Assembly (NCBI GenBank): GCA_900771975.1
Contig: CAAGPV010000049.1
Coordinates: forward strand, 25,813-89,812
DNA from: an uncultured Prevotella sp.
GTDB taxonomy: Bacteria > Bacteroidota > Bacteroidia > Bacteroidales > Bacteroidaceae
DNA: 64,000 nucleotides
Direction: 5' to 3'
Position 1 is the stretch's first letter, and every line of letters begins with the position of its first letter. Shown here one piece after another: positions 1-9,310 of the stretch. Under the pieces are notes generated by a model that was not told the origin of the DNA, did not search any database, and worked only from the letters and a program-made list of their open reading frames with translations. Position numbers and translations under genes: made by a program.

Positions 1-3000
1 AACAGAATTTCAAGGTTGAATGGCTTTGTTAGGTAGTCATCTGCACCTAAGGTCATTCCTTCTATTTTTTGGGTGTCAGCCAAACGGGCTGTAATCATCA
101 CAAAAGGAATGCCAGAAGTAGCTGGATTACCCTTTATGCGTTTACAGAATTCATTGCCATCCATACGCGGCATCATTACATCAGACAATATTATATCCGG
201 TTCTCGTTCTGCTACTTGTTCACATCCTTCTTGTCCGTCATGGGCAATACGCACTCGATAACGTTCGGAAAGGACCTCTGTCATAAACAATAAAAAGTCT
301 TCAGAATCGTCCACTAACAACACTTCTGGTTTTTTTGAGGAGGCATTCTTTGTAGCTTCAGCCTTTTTGTCGGTTATCCCCATTTCGTCTGTAAACGCTA
401 AAGAATCCATCTCGGAATGTAAAGGACGTAAAGAAGCATCATAACGAACTGGTAAATTGACAGAGAAAACAGTTCCTCCACCCGGATTGTCGGCAACAGT
501 TACCTTTCCGTCATGCATTAAAACAAAATCGTGGACCAAACTTAGCCCGACGCCGCTTCCGCCAAAGGGGGTGGAACGGTGATTGGACGCTTGATAAAAT
601 GGGGCAAAAATATTTTTCTTATCTTTGTCAGGAATACCTGCTCCCGTGTCTGCCACATCTATACACAACGCATCTTCATTATGAAAATGTTTCTTCTTGA
701 TATACATTCTGACTTTAACCTGTCCATTTTGCGGAGTATATTTGAAAGCATTGCTCAAAAGGTTGTCAACTATCTTTTGCAACTTATCTGGGTCAAAGGA
801 CATCGGAAGATTTTCCACTTCTGTCTCAAATATTAAAGAAATGTTGCGGGAAGAAAAGTCTTTAAATCCTTTTACTATGTTATGAACAAATTTTATGACA
901 TCTCCCGTCACCAATTCCAAGACCTGTTTATGGCTATCCATCTTGCGAAAGTCCAACAACTGGTTGACAAGTTCCAACAAACGTTTCGCATTCCTATAAA
1001 CAAGCGACAATCGTTCCTTCTTTTTTTTATCACTTTCGTTCTTGATCATTGTCTCTAATGGAGAAACTATCAATGCCAAAGGTGTTCTAAACTCATGACT
1101 CACATTAGTAAAGAAGTTTAACTTTAAATTGTCAAGCTCACGATTTTGCTTTTCCTGTTGACGCAATAGGAACCATTTTCGTCCATAATAAAAGGAAAAA
1201 GCCAAGGCAAAGCAATAGCACAACAAAGCCCACCATGTAAGGTATAAAGGCGGTGCTATATGAATTTTCAAACTGCTTATATCATTACTGATAACACCAT
1301 TTCGCGAAACAACTCTAACTTCAAGCGTATAAGTCCCAGGTGACAAGTTGGTAAATGTAACTGCGGGATGGTCTTGCTGGGTCATCAGCCACTTTTTAGA
1401 AAACCCCTTAAGATGATAATAGAAACGGGATGTTGACGGAAGAGTCACATCATTACTTGCCAAAAGAATGGTGAAAGCTTTGTCTGCGCTCTTTAAATGA
1501 AGCGAATGGCTTTCGTTCATTGACTGCTCCAACACTACACGCCCATTGAATTTTTCTCCTACAGATATTTCATGATCGAAAAGCAAAAGGCCTGAAAAGA
1601 GAGCCTTCTGATGGCTTATTGTAGATTTGAATTTATGGGGCGGAATTATATTAATGCCATCTTGCCCACCAACAACAACATTACCATTATGATCTACAAG
1701 AATGCTTCGAAAATTAAACTGGCGTTTTTGCAATCCATCATATTCATTAAAACTCTCTGTAAAATACTCCCATCCGTCTCTTCCTCGATTAATGTACAAT
1801 CTCGACACGCCATGGTCGCTCCCCAACCAAATATTATGATCTCTATCTTCTATAACAGAACATGCCACTGAACCCGTTGTCCCATTTTGATAGTCAAGTA
1901 CTGTCATTTGTTTTGTACGGGGGTCGTAAGCACTTACCCCAGAACTTGTAGCAGCCCAAATAATACCACGTGAATCTTCAAAGATTTGATTAAAGGAAGG
2001 GCTTGGAAACCTCTTACCGCTTTTTTTCTCATTATAATTTACTATTTTGTGACGCTTAAGGTCTAAAACAGAATAGTTGACAGAGTGGCCTACCAACAAT
2101 CGGCCGTCTCTCGACAAAGCCAAAGAGCTGATAAAATTAGACGTTATGACAGAATTTTCCATATTGTAATTCTCGAATACACCTGTTGCAGGATTGAAAA
2201 TTTGAACTCCAGCACCAAGCGTACCCAACGCAAGACGATGATCGGGCGTGGCCAGCAATGCCCATATATCATCACTTTTCAGACCCATATTTTCCGCTGC
2301 TCTATATGATTTCCAACGTCCATCCTTATAACACGTTAATCCTCCATTATACGAACCGAACCAAAGACTACCATCAGGCATAACCGTGGAACTTACAACA
2401 ATATCTGTTCCCAAGCCCGTTTCTCTCTTGGAAAATGTGCGTATGAAGCCCGTATAAGGATTATATTGTATAATTCCTTTATCATTTGTTCCACACCAAT
2501 AGTTACCTTTCCTGTCTTCAACTATCGTACAAATATCCCCCAAGGGAATTGTTGCATACTTATAGGCATTTGGCGAATAGTAAGACAAGCCATTTTTGTA
2601 TGTACCTATCCACAAGTCACCCGACGAATCCAAATAAAGACTTTGTATGGTGTTGCCTGAAATGGATGTAGGATTGCTGGAATCATACAAATACTGATGT
2701 ACGCTACGGTCTTTCCAATTGAGCAGAACCAAGCCTTGATGGTCAGTACCTATCCATAAACGACCCTGAAAATCTTCCTCAAATGCTTTAGGGAGAAGTT
2801 TGCTTTCGGGTATTCCTGAATAGTTTTGAGCTAAGAGATATTGCCGCAGATCAGTAAACCACTTTTTCAATATTTGATTATAAATCCATATCTGTCCATT
2901 GGCCATCACCCAATAATTATTCAATCTGGAAACATAGATCTTGTAATCTTCCTTCGTCTGCTTTTGTCTATGTCGTGGAATAAATGTGGAAATCCAATCC

Positions 3001-3611
3001 ACCCGTTTTTCACTTGGAATAATACTTACCAATATTCCGTTGTCATAAGTCAGAATGATGGACTTGCCATATTCTGAAATAGAAGTCACTGTTCCTCTTG
3101 GCAATTGTTTTCCAAAAGTAAACAAATAGGGCTTATGCTTGTTGTCGATAAAATAAATACCAACACCATCAGACGAAACAATCCAGTTTTTGTGCTTATC
3201 AATAAATATGAAATTAATAGTTCCTCTTAGACCATAACGATGGTTGAAAGTCTCTGGGTCGAAATCAAAGGACTCGGTAAAAGGATCATAAAGCGAATAA
3301 CCTCGTGGTGACTTAATAAGCAACTTATGGTTGTAGGTTTCCTGAATGTCAGAAATCCAATTGTCAGGAAGGGATTTTTTATCTGTCGATTGGTAATAGA
3401 ACGACTTAAACCTATAGCCATCATAACGATCCAAGCCAGATTGTGTACCCAACCATACAAAGCCACGAGAATCTTTAAATATTACATTAATCTGAGAATT
3501 ACTCAATCCGTTATGGATTCCTATATGACGGAACTCAATAACTGGCTCGGTGCTATTCAAGCACATCGTAGCTAAACAAAAAAACACTAAGCAAAAGAAA
3601 CGTAATTTCAT
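1..3611 (-). CDS. Hybrid two-component system regulator (HTCS), C-terminus cut by window edge
   Basis: The frame stays open from the ATG at 3611 to the left edge, giving 1203 visible residues. A signal-like N-terminus (MKLRFFCLVFFCLA) precedes many WxG-type beta-propeller repeats (WLGTQSGLDRYDG, LWIGTDHQG, LWFGSYNGG), a YYY-like domain, one membrane span near residue 800, a histidine-kinase core and a receiver. The phospho-acceptor is His839 in NVSHEFRTPLA. ATPase boxes (DNLLSNAFKYTP, DTGAGIP, GSGVGLSL) follow, and the receiver has DD near its start with Asp1144 in LSDVMMPRMDG. In this family an AraC-type DNA-binding domain normally follows; it would lie outside the window. Such proteins sense a periplasmic glycan fragment and switch on a polysaccharide-utilisation locus. 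The gene starts 43 nt after the LacI gene on the same strand, so co-transcription is likely. The glycan cannot be read from this sequence. Confidence 0.95.
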   Translation of the reverse strand, partial: MKLRFFCLVFFCLATMCLNSTEPVIEFRHIGIHNGLSNSQINVIFKDSRGFVWLGTQSGLDRYDGYRFKSFYYQSTDKKSLPDNWISDIQETYNHKLLIKSPRGYSLYDPFTESFDFDPETFNHRYGLRGTINFIFIDKHKNWIVSSDGVGIYFIDNKHKPYLFTFGKQLPRGTVTSISEYGKSIILTYDNGILVSIIPSEKRVDWISTFIPRHRQKQTKEDYKIYVSRLNNYWVMANGQIWIYNQILKKWFTDLRQYLLAQNYSGIPESKLLPKAFEEDFQGRLWIGTDHQGLVLLNWKDRSVHQYLYDSSNPTSISGNTIQSLYLDSSGDLWIGTYKNGLSYYSPNAYKYATIPLGDICTIVEDRKGNYWCGTNDKGIIQYNPYTGFIRTFSKRETGLGTDIVVSSTVMPDGSLWFGSYNGGLTCYKDGRWKSYRAAENMGLKSDDIWALLATPDHRLALGTLGAGVQIFNPATGVFENYNMENSVITSNFISSLALSRDGRLLVGHSVNYSVLDLKRHKIVNYNEKKSGKRFPSPSFNQIFEDSRGIIWAATSSGVSAYDPRTKQMTVLDYQNGTTGSVACSVIEDRDHNIWLGSDHGVSRLYINRGRDGWEYFTESFNEYDGLQKRQFNFRSILVDHNGNVVVGGQDGINIIPPHKFKSTISHQKALFSGLLLFDHEISVGEKFNGRVVLEQSMNESHSLHLKSADKAFTILLASNDVTLPSTSRFYYHLKGFSKKWLMTQQDHPAVTFTNLSPGTYTLEVRVVSRNGVISNDISSLKIHIAPPLYLTWWALLCYCFALAFSFYYGRKWFLLRQQEKQNRELDNLKLNFFTNVSHEFRTPLALIVSPLETMIKNESDKKKKERLSLVYRNAKRLLELVNQLLDFRKMDSHKQVLELVTGDVIKFVHNIVKGFKDFSSRNISLIFETEVENLPMSFDPDKLQKIVDNLLSNAFKYTPQNGQVKVRMYIKKKHFHNEDALCIDVADTGAGIPDKDKKNIFAPFYQASNHRSTPFGGSGVGLSLVHDFVLMHDGKVTVADNPGGGTVFSVNLPVRYDASLRPLHSEMDSLAFTDEMGITDKKAEATKNASSKKPEVLLVDDSEDFLLFMTEVLSERYRVRIAHDGQEGCEQVAEREPDIILSDVMMPRMDGNEFCKRIKGNPATSGIPFVMITARLADTQKIEGMTLGADDYLTKPFNLEIL

Positions 3612-3654
3612 CAAAGCTCTTCACTGCTAAATACCGCCAAAGCCCTATAAAGCA

Positions 3655-4668
3655 CTAACGCTTGTCCGAACTATCGCGAATATTTAATTTCATTGGTATT
3701 ATTTCACGGTATATTTTTTTATCTCCATTTATATTGCGGAGCAACAATTCACACGCTTTCTGCCCTTGCAAATGTGCCTGATCAGCTATTGCAGACAATT
3801 TAGGAGTAACGAAAGCTGCTGAGTCACCATCGGTAAAGCCGATAATCGATACGTCTTTAGGTATCTGTAGCCCAAGAGACTTGATGGCATCAAACGCTGC
3901 ATAGGTAATAGTATCATTAAAGGCTAAAATGGCATCTGGCCGATTGGAAGAGGTCAGCAATTCGATAGTATTCGCTCGGGCTACATCAAAATCAATCTTC
4001 CCACATACCACCAAAGACCTATCAATAGATATACGGTTTTCACGCAAAGCCTCCAAATAGCCATGTTTTCGGCGACGAACCATATCCAAATGGTTTGGGC
4101 CACCAAGAAAAGCAATGCGTCTACTACCTGTATCAATAAGGTGTTGCGTAGCTTTTTGAGCAGCAATATCACCATCTGCAACAACTTGAGAGAATAGCTC
4201 GGGAAGACATGTTCGGGCAAAGAATACCAAAGGTATTCCCATCTTGTGAATTTCCTCAAAGTGAGAATAGTCTACTGTATCTTGAGCTAAACATGCTATA
4301 ATGCCTTCAACATGCAAACTTACAAAATTATCAATGGCCTTTTCCTCTAATTTGAAGCTTTCATGCGAATTACTACTAAAAACTGAATAGCCTTGCTGGC
4401 GGGCATAATCTTCTATTCCATCAAGAACTGCTGCATAATAATGGGTTACCAAATCAGGCACAACAACACCTATAATGCGTGGAGCTTCTTTCCTCAAGCT
4501 CTGAGCAAAGGGGTTGGGACGGTAATTCAACGAACGGGCCAACGACTGTACCCTATCTTTCATTTCCTCACTAACCTCATGGCTATTGCGAAGAGCACGA
4601 GAGACGGTGGCTATACTCACACCTAACCTATCCGCCAAATCCTTAAGAGATGTCCGATGCTGCTTCAT
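3655..4668 (-). CDS. LacI-family transcriptional repressor
   Basis: 337 aa, the usual length of the family. Residues 6-27 form the LacI helix-turn-helix (LKDLADRLGVSIATVSRAL). The hinge and the periplasmic-binding-protein-like sensor domain follow, with typical landmarks (IIGVVVPDL, ILAFNDTITYAAFDAI, VSIIGFTDGD, LSAIAD). Such regulators bind a palindrome with a central CG and release it on binding a sugar or sugar phosphate. The start is supported by a TTTG-N20-TATCTTTG promoter at 4702-4733. A near-perfect LacI-type palindrome overlaps that promoter, so the gene probably represses itself. It lies directly upstream of the HTCS gene on the same strand, suggesting that one sugar system has two layers of control. 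Family assignment is firm; the effector is unknown. Confidence 0.95.
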   Translation of the reverse strand: MKQHRTSLKDLADRLGVSIATVSRALRNSHEVSEEMKDRVQSLARSLNYRPNPFAQSLRKEAPRIIGVVVPDLVTHYYAAVLDGIEDYARQQGYSVFSSNSHESFKLEEKAIDNFVSLHVEGIIACLAQDTVDYSHFEEIHKMGIPLVFFARTCLPELFSQVVADGDIAAQKATQHLIDTGSRRIAFLGGPNHLDMVRRRKHGYLEALRENRISIDRSLVVCGKIDFDVARANTIELLTSSNRPDAILAFNDTITYAAFDAIKSLGLQIPKDVSIIGFTDGDSAAFVTPKLSAIADQAHLQGQKACELLLRNINGDKKIYREIIPMKLNIRDSSDKR

Positions 4669-4701
4669 AATGAATAGTTGAATAGTCCATTTAATTATTT
4701 A

Positions 4702-4733
4702 CAAAGATAATAAAAGCCTTACAACCATGCAAA
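4702..4733 (-). promoter_or_regulatory. Promoter of the LacI-family gene
   Basis: Read on the minus strand: -33 element TTTG (4733-4730), a 20-nt spacer, and -7 element TATCTTTG (4709-4702). This matches the Bacteroidota sigma consensus TTTG / TAnnTTTG. The start codon at 4668 follows after a leader of about 30 nt. Confidence 0.75.
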
Positions 4734-4740
4734 CGTTTAC
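4729..4740. promoter_or_regulatory. Putative LacI-family operator over the -33 box
   Basis: GCAAACGTTTAC contains the perfect 8-bp palindrome AAACGTTT with a central CG, the usual form of LacI/CcpA-type operators. It covers the -33 element of the adjacent repressor gene, where a bound repressor would block the polymerase. The role is inferred from sequence form and position only. Confidence 0.6.
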
Positions 4741-4785
4741 GTGAGTTTTTTCATAAACTTTGCTACAATTGTATGATAATAGCAG

Positions 4786-4793
4786 TACATTTG
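4786..4793 (+). promoter_or_regulatory. Candidate plus-strand -7 promoter element
   Basis: TACATTTG fits TAnnTTTG. A TTTG at 4759-4762 is the nearest -33 candidate, but the 23-nt spacing is longer than usual. It points at a strong terminator 60-100 nt downstream with no coding gene between. Confidence 0.4.
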
Positions 4794-4799
4794 CAATGT

Positions 4800-4889
4800 A
4801 AATCAGAAATGAGTAATGAATAGTTGATAATAAGTTAGTTAGAAAATCGAAGGTTCAAAGTTGTTGTGAAACAACTTTGAACCTTTTTT
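4800..4889 (+). ncRNA. Candidate small RNA between lacI and the thioesterase gene
   Basis: A -7-like element (4786-4793) is followed by about 50 nt of AT-rich sequence and then a perfect 15-bp hairpin ending in six T on the plus strand. The only reading frame inside is the four-codon ATG-AGT-AAT-GAA-stop. The predicted RNA would be about 90 nt. The 14-mer TAATGAATAGTTGA within it also occurs at the start of the lacI leader region (4670-4683 approx.). The alternative is that the hairpin only ends minus-strand transcripts of the thioesterase operon. Confidence 0.35.
4851..4889. terminator. Strong intrinsic terminator, 15-bp stem
   Basis: Arms at 4851-4865 and 4870-4884 are perfectly complementary around the loop GTGA. 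Six T follow on the plus strand, and AATCGA/TTTT-like sequence follows on the minus side. It can end minus-strand transcription from the thioesterase gene and would be more efficient on the plus strand. Confidence 0.8.
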
Positions 4890-4909
4890 AATTCCTAAGT
4901 TCCTATTTA

Positions 4910-5392
4910 TCAAAACATCAATTCTTCACCATCCAAACCACATTCGGAAAATCCCATTTCCTTAGCTTTTTCTTTTGTGAAAGTGAAATATACGGCTTTC
5001 CCTGTCGTACAAACTTCATCTAATGAATTCATAAGCGAAACTTCTATGAAAGCTAAATTTCGTTTTGTTTCTTTAAGGTGGGCTCTTAACGTAATCAAAC
5101 TGTCTGTTGTCATTACCGGTTTGTGGAAACTAACTTCCAATTTTGTTGTTACACCAGTAGTTTGTAGCTTCCGAAACACCACCCAGGATGCGATTTCATC
5201 TATCAACGTACTTTGTATTCCACCGTGCAAAGTATTAATCCACCCTTGAAAATGCTCCTGCGGATGCCAAAAGCAGACAACGTCTTCTCCATCTTCAAAG
5301 AATTCCATATGAACACCTATGGGATTATCGGGAGAACAACCGAAACATTTATAGCCTTCTGAGCCCAACCAGGGATTACAAATCTTTCTCAT
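4910..5392 (-). CDS. PaaI-like hotdog-fold acyl-CoA thioesterase
   Basis: 160 aa single hotdog domain. The active-site region INTLHGGIQSTLIDEIAS carries the HGG motif and the downstream acidic residue of PaaI/YbgC-type thioesterases. An N-terminal Cys-rich start (CNPWLGSEGYKCFGCSPDNP) is common in the Bacteroidota members of the family. These enzymes hydrolyse acyl-CoA thioesters in the cytoplasm; the acyl group is unknown. It lies 23 nt downstream of the DUF5686 gene and is probably the last gene of the inositol-lipid transcript, ahead of the hairpin at 4851-4884. A role in lipid turnover is inference from position. Confidence 0.85.
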   Translation of the reverse strand: MRKICNPWLGSEGYKCFGCSPDNPIGVHMEFFEDGEDVVCFWHPQEHFQGWINTLHGGIQSTLIDEIASWVVFRKLQTTGVTTKLEVSFHKPVMTTDSLITLRAHLKETKRNLAFIEVSLMNSLDEVCTTGKAVYFTFTKEKAKEMGFSECGLDGEELMF

Positions 5393-5415
5393 TTTGTCTT
5401 ACACCTTTTAATATA

Positions 5416-7968
5416 TTAGAAAACGACATTAAAACCAAGACGGATTCCTTGCTTACTGATTCCTGGATAATTCGTATAAGTCAATCTCCGTATATAGTCA
5501 ATTTCAAGACACTTAAAAATGTTATGCACACCTAAGACAAGCTCCAAATAAGGCTGAGAGCCCATTACATAGGTTCCTTCTGGAAATTTAAAAATAATTG
5601 GGTCGTTGGCATTTTTCTCCAAGAATGGATTGTTTTTATCTGTCAAATGGCCCCACATACCCTTAAAAGCTATATACTCTCTCCATTTTAGATGCTTAAA
5701 TAAGGGAATACGGTTAAAGATTTTGCCATTCATATCCCATGCAATATTAAACTGTGCATAGCGATCATTCAAAAACTCCATATCTTCCATTAAGTTAAAT
5801 GTTCCTTGATGTTCAAAAAGAGATGTGTTTACAGGGGGCATTATCAAGAGGAGATAAGGCACTTTATTCCATTCTGCTCCGGCCATGATGCGATTATCGA
5901 TAAATCCCCAACTTCCCAACCAGAAGCGTTTATAAACAGAAAACTCCGTATGGTTATATTTGAATTGTCCTCCAAGGAAGTGATTAAGACCTAAAGTATG
6001 GGTTACTTTGAATTCCGGAGCATCGAGATTGACCTCTAAACGATATTGTTTTGTATTCACATACGATTGTCCAGGACGGAAATCCAAGCCAAAAGTCATT
6101 TGCGTAAAGCGGATTTTATCGACATTTTCCCCATTCATATGGTGGTAGCTGAGTGCTGCTGTAGGTTGATTACTCTCTCTACGCAACTCAAAAGATGTAG
6201 CAAAGCCATAATCGGTCTCCCACATATAATTTAATCGCTGCATATTATAAAAAAACATCTTGTTTACCTTTGTCGGCTTGAAGGTCATAAAGATGTTATC
6301 TTTATTATGAATAAGATTGCGATCCGAATAAGACATTACATCATAAGTTGACTCAAATGATAGTTTCCGCATAGGAAATTCCAAAGGTTGATATTCCGGC
6401 TTATTAAACGAATAGGTCACTTTTGCATCATAATAGTTTTTGTGCGATTTCGTTCCATAAGCATAGAAACCTTCTGCAAACCAATGAGGATTAAACTTTG
6501 CTGTGGTTCTTGCACTTGCACGAAGTCGAATTCCATCAACATAATTTTTAGAAATAAACGTGTTAATAGGACCGATATCCACTTTACTTGGTGTTTTTTC
6601 TGAGCCTGTCTCTACAAAGTTCTCAACAAAAGCTTTTATTCCAAACAATATCCATTTGAAATTTTTTTGTTGTGTAAGCTTTTTTACAAAGCCACTCATA
6701 TTCTCCTCACTCTTGGAAAGTTGTATTGTACGATGTTTTTGCCAATAGGTTTCATCGCGCATTTTGGAATTTACGTCATATTTGACTTTCGCTTTACCAC
6801 GAAATTCCTTATTATTAATGGGCAAGAAACTATAATTGGAAAGATTGGTTGTCCGTACTACGATTATACGCGAAAGCATTTTATTTATCGACAACTCTGC
6901 CATCATATTGTCTGTAGTCAACACCCACTCATCGTTAGCAAGCTTTGTATATCCCAATTCTATTTTCATAGATTTTACAAAGTTGACACCTGTATTGGCA
7001 GGTAATTGCATATCACATTTTTTTACATGCAGACTGCTATCAGCCAGCACATACAGTTCACCACGAAATCCAAAGTCTTGTTGGTTAGATGGCATAAACT
7101 GCAACCGGATGCACTTGTCTTTATCCACATAAACAGTATCATCTATATAGAAGTGATAAAACGATATTGCAGTCGAACCAATAGGGCTTGGAAAACGATT
7201 CTGCAAAATAGCTATCTGATCATCATACAAATCGATATCCTTAAACAAGTCTTTTAATACCGTATTAATGGTTCCACCAGTCTGAATGAGTTTACTAACG
7301 CCCTGCGTGCTTTGTGCATGAATGATGTCCTTTTCTTCTCTCGGTGATTTGCGATAAATATGTTGAGTAACCGTTTCATCGATAGAAACTGGCAAAATCA
7401 ACTTGTTGTTAAACGGACAAAGTTCAACTTGGTTTGTTAGCCAAGGCTTCTTCTTAAACATATCTCCTTCCAAGTCTTCTGGAGTGATGTCATTTAAGCC
7501 CAAAATAAGTTTTTGATATTTGTCAAACTGATAATAATCATTGTTTTCCAAGTTTGTTTTTTTCTTGGCTGCAATAACTCGTTGCATCAATTCAACTGCA
7601 GGATTATCTTTACGCGTATATTTGTATTTGCGTTTAGCCTTTACCACCACTTCACCCAATCGCCGTGCATCCGTCAAGAGAACGACATTCATACTATCTG
7701 GTGTATTGGCATCAATTCTTATTTTTCGAGGTTTATAACCCACCGCACTCACTGTTAGGGTTGACCCTTCAATACGTTTAACCTCTAGTTGTCCTGAATC
7801 ATCTGCTATAGCCGCTACTTTTTCCTTTCCGTATACGGCTGTGGCATTCGAGATGCTATCTCCCGATTGCGCTTCCACTATGACTAAATGAATATTCTGG
7901 GCATGGGTACATAAAACCCATGTCCAGAACATCATAAAGCATAAAAATACTTTAATCGATTTCTTCAT
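5416..7968 (-). CDS. DUF5686 family outer-membrane protein with carboxypeptidase-like N-terminal domain
   Basis: 850 aa from the preferred start at 7968 (MKKSIKVFLCFMMFWTWVL, signal peptide ending near THAQ). An upstream in-frame ATG at 8001 would extend it deeper into the preceding gene and spoil the signal peptide. An N-terminal carboxypeptidase-regulatory-like domain (SAVGYKPRKIRI, residues ~30-95) is followed by the long DUF5686 region. Repeated amphipathic strands fill the second half, and the chain ends in ...RLGFNVVF, whose last residue is aromatic as in outer-membrane beta-barrels. Its start overlaps the inositol-3-phosphate synthase stop by 17 nt, so the two are translationally linked. 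The family's function is not established. A link to envelope lipids is inferred from the neighbourhood. Confidence 0.85.
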   Translation of the reverse strand: MKKSIKVFLCFMMFWTWVLCTHAQNIHLVIVEAQSGDSISNATAVYGKEKVAAIADDSGQLEVKRIEGSTLTVSAVGYKPRKIRIDANTPDSMNVVLLTDARRLGEVVVKAKRKYKYTRKDNPAVELMQRVIAAKKKTNLENNDYYQFDKYQKLILGLNDITPEDLEGDMFKKKPWLTNQVELCPFNNKLILPVSIDETVTQHIYRKSPREEKDIIHAQSTQGVSKLIQTGGTINTVLKDLFKDIDLYDDQIAILQNRFPSPIGSTAISFYHFYIDDTVYVDKDKCIRLQFMPSNQQDFGFRGELYVLADSSLHVKKCDMQLPANTGVNFVKSMKIELGYTKLANDEWVLTTDNMMAELSINKMLSRIIVVRTTNLSNYSFLPINNKEFRGKAKVKYDVNSKMRDETYWQKHRTIQLSKSEENMSGFVKKLTQQKNFKWILFGIKAFVENFVETGSEKTPSKVDIGPINTFISKNYVDGIRLRASARTTAKFNPHWFAEGFYAYGTKSHKNYYDAKVTYSFNKPEYQPLEFPMRKLSFESTYDVMSYSDRNLIHNKDNIFMTFKPTKVNKMFFYNMQRLNYMWETDYGFATSFELRRESNQPTAALSYHHMNGENVDKIRFTQMTFGLDFRPGQSYVNTKQYRLEVNLDAPEFKVTHTLGLNHFLGGQFKYNHTEFSVYKRFWLGSWGFIDNRIMAGAEWNKVPYLLLIMPPVNTSLFEHQGTFNLMEDMEFLNDRYAQFNIAWDMNGKIFNRIPLFKHLKWREYIAFKGMWGHLTDKNNPFLEKNANDPIIFKFPEGTYVMGSQPYLELVLGVHNIFKCLEIDYIRRLTYTNYPGISKQGIRLGFNVVF

Positions 7969-9259
7969 CAGCTTCATAACCGCCCATTTCGCGGATTGCA
8001 TTCTTCAGCATTGTATATTGCTGGAATAGATTGTTGACTGCTTCCTCACCCTTAGTATAGTCATGCATTGGGCTTTTTAGGAAGAAGCTCAAGAATCGTT
8101 GGATACCATAGCGTCCTGCTCGTGCTGCGAGATCCGACAATAAAGTCAAGTCAAGCAACAATGGCGCAGCTAAAATAGAATCCCTGCAAAGGAAGTTAAT
8201 TTTAATTTGCATAGGATAACCCATCCATCCAAAGATATCTATATTATCCCATCCTTCTTTGTTGTCATTACGAGGAGGATAGTAATTAATACGAACCTTA
8301 TGATAGATATTTCCATAGAGATCGGGTTGGTTATCTTTCTTCAAAATAGTTTCGAGTGTAGAGAGTTTGCTTACCTCTTTAGTATGGAAGTTTGCCGGCT
8401 CATCAAGTACCAAACCATCGCGATTGCCTAAAATGTTTGTTGAGAACCAGCCATTCAGGCCCAGACAACGTGTACCAATAATTGGAGCAAATCCACTCTT
8501 AACGAGAGTTTGACCTGTTTTAAAATCTTTACCTGCGATCGGCATCTTGGTCTTCTCGGCCATTTCCCACATAGCAGGAATATCAACCGTTGTATTAGGT
8601 GCACCCATAATGAAAGGTGCCCCTTCTGCCAATGCAGCATAGGCATAGCACATGGAAGGTGCAATATGTTCGCGGTCGTCAGCCTTCATCGCGGCTTCGA
8701 GAGAAGCGAGTGTTCCGTGGGTTTTCTCATCAAATGGTACATATATTTCTGTTGAAGCAGCCCAAATAACAACAATACGGTCGCATTTGTTAGTCTCCTT
8801 GAAGTTACGAATATCTTGACGTAAAGCCTCCACCATGTCCCAGCGAGTCTTAACATCTTTTACATTATCTCCATCAAGACGCTTTGCATAATTCTTATCA
8901 AAAGCGGCCTTCATTGGCTTGATTGCCTCAAGTTCATCCCGAACAGGCTCTATATCTTTTGCTTTTAACACTTCGGCATAGACAGCTGCCTGATAAGCAT
9001 TTTGTGGATAAACATCCCACGATCCAAATACGATATCATCGAGTTTTGCCAATGGGACAATATCACCATAGTGGAGATACTTTTTGTCATCGCCTTTACC
9101 TACACGAATTTTGTCATATTGGGTCATTGAACCGATAGGTTTAGCAAGTCCTTTGCGTGCCATAAGCACACCTGTCATAAATGTTGTGGCGACAGCACCA
9201 CAACCTACAACCATGATACCTAATTTACCATTAGCTGGTTTTACATTTGTTTGTTCCAT
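7952..9259 (-). CDS. ino1: Inositol-3-phosphate synthase (MIPS)
   Basis: 435 aa. It converts glucose-6-phosphate to 1D-myo-inositol 3-phosphate with NAD+. The Rossmann-like N-terminus (IMVVGCGAVATTFMTGVL) and the diagnostic catalytic block KINFLCRDSILAAPLLLDL near residue 355 identify the MIPS family of the bacterial/archaeal size class. It is the committed enzyme of the cluster, which otherwise encodes a nucleotidyltransferase, an ATP-grasp protein, a CDP-alcohol phosphotransferase and a HAD phosphatase. The same five kinds of gene form the inositol-lipid locus described in Bacteroides thetaiotaomicron (BT_1522-BT_1526, from memory). The product therefore probably feeds phosphatidylinositol and inositol sphingolipids. 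The stop overlaps the DUF5686 start. Confidence 0.93.
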   Translation of the reverse strand: MEQTNVKPANGKLGIMVVGCGAVATTFMTGVLMARKGLAKPIGSMTQYDKIRVGKGDDKKYLHYGDIVPLAKLDDIVFGSWDVYPQNAYQAAVYAEVLKAKDIEPVRDELEAIKPMKAAFDKNYAKRLDGDNVKDVKTRWDMVEALRQDIRNFKETNKCDRIVVIWAASTEIYVPFDEKTHGTLASLEAAMKADDREHIAPSMCYAYAALAEGAPFIMGAPNTTVDIPAMWEMAEKTKMPIAGKDFKTGQTLVKSGFAPIIGTRCLGLNGWFSTNILGNRDGLVLDEPANFHTKEVSKLSTLETILKKDNQPDLYGNIYHKVRINYYPPRNDNKEGWDNIDIFGWMGYPMQIKINFLCRDSILAAPLLLDLTLLSDLAARAGRYGIQRFLSFFLKSPMHDYTKGEEAVNNLFQQYTMLKNAIREMGGYEADEEID

Positions 9260-9310
9260 TTTGTTATATTTTATCTATATTAGTTATAACGTTAAATAAC
9301 TTCTTTTATT

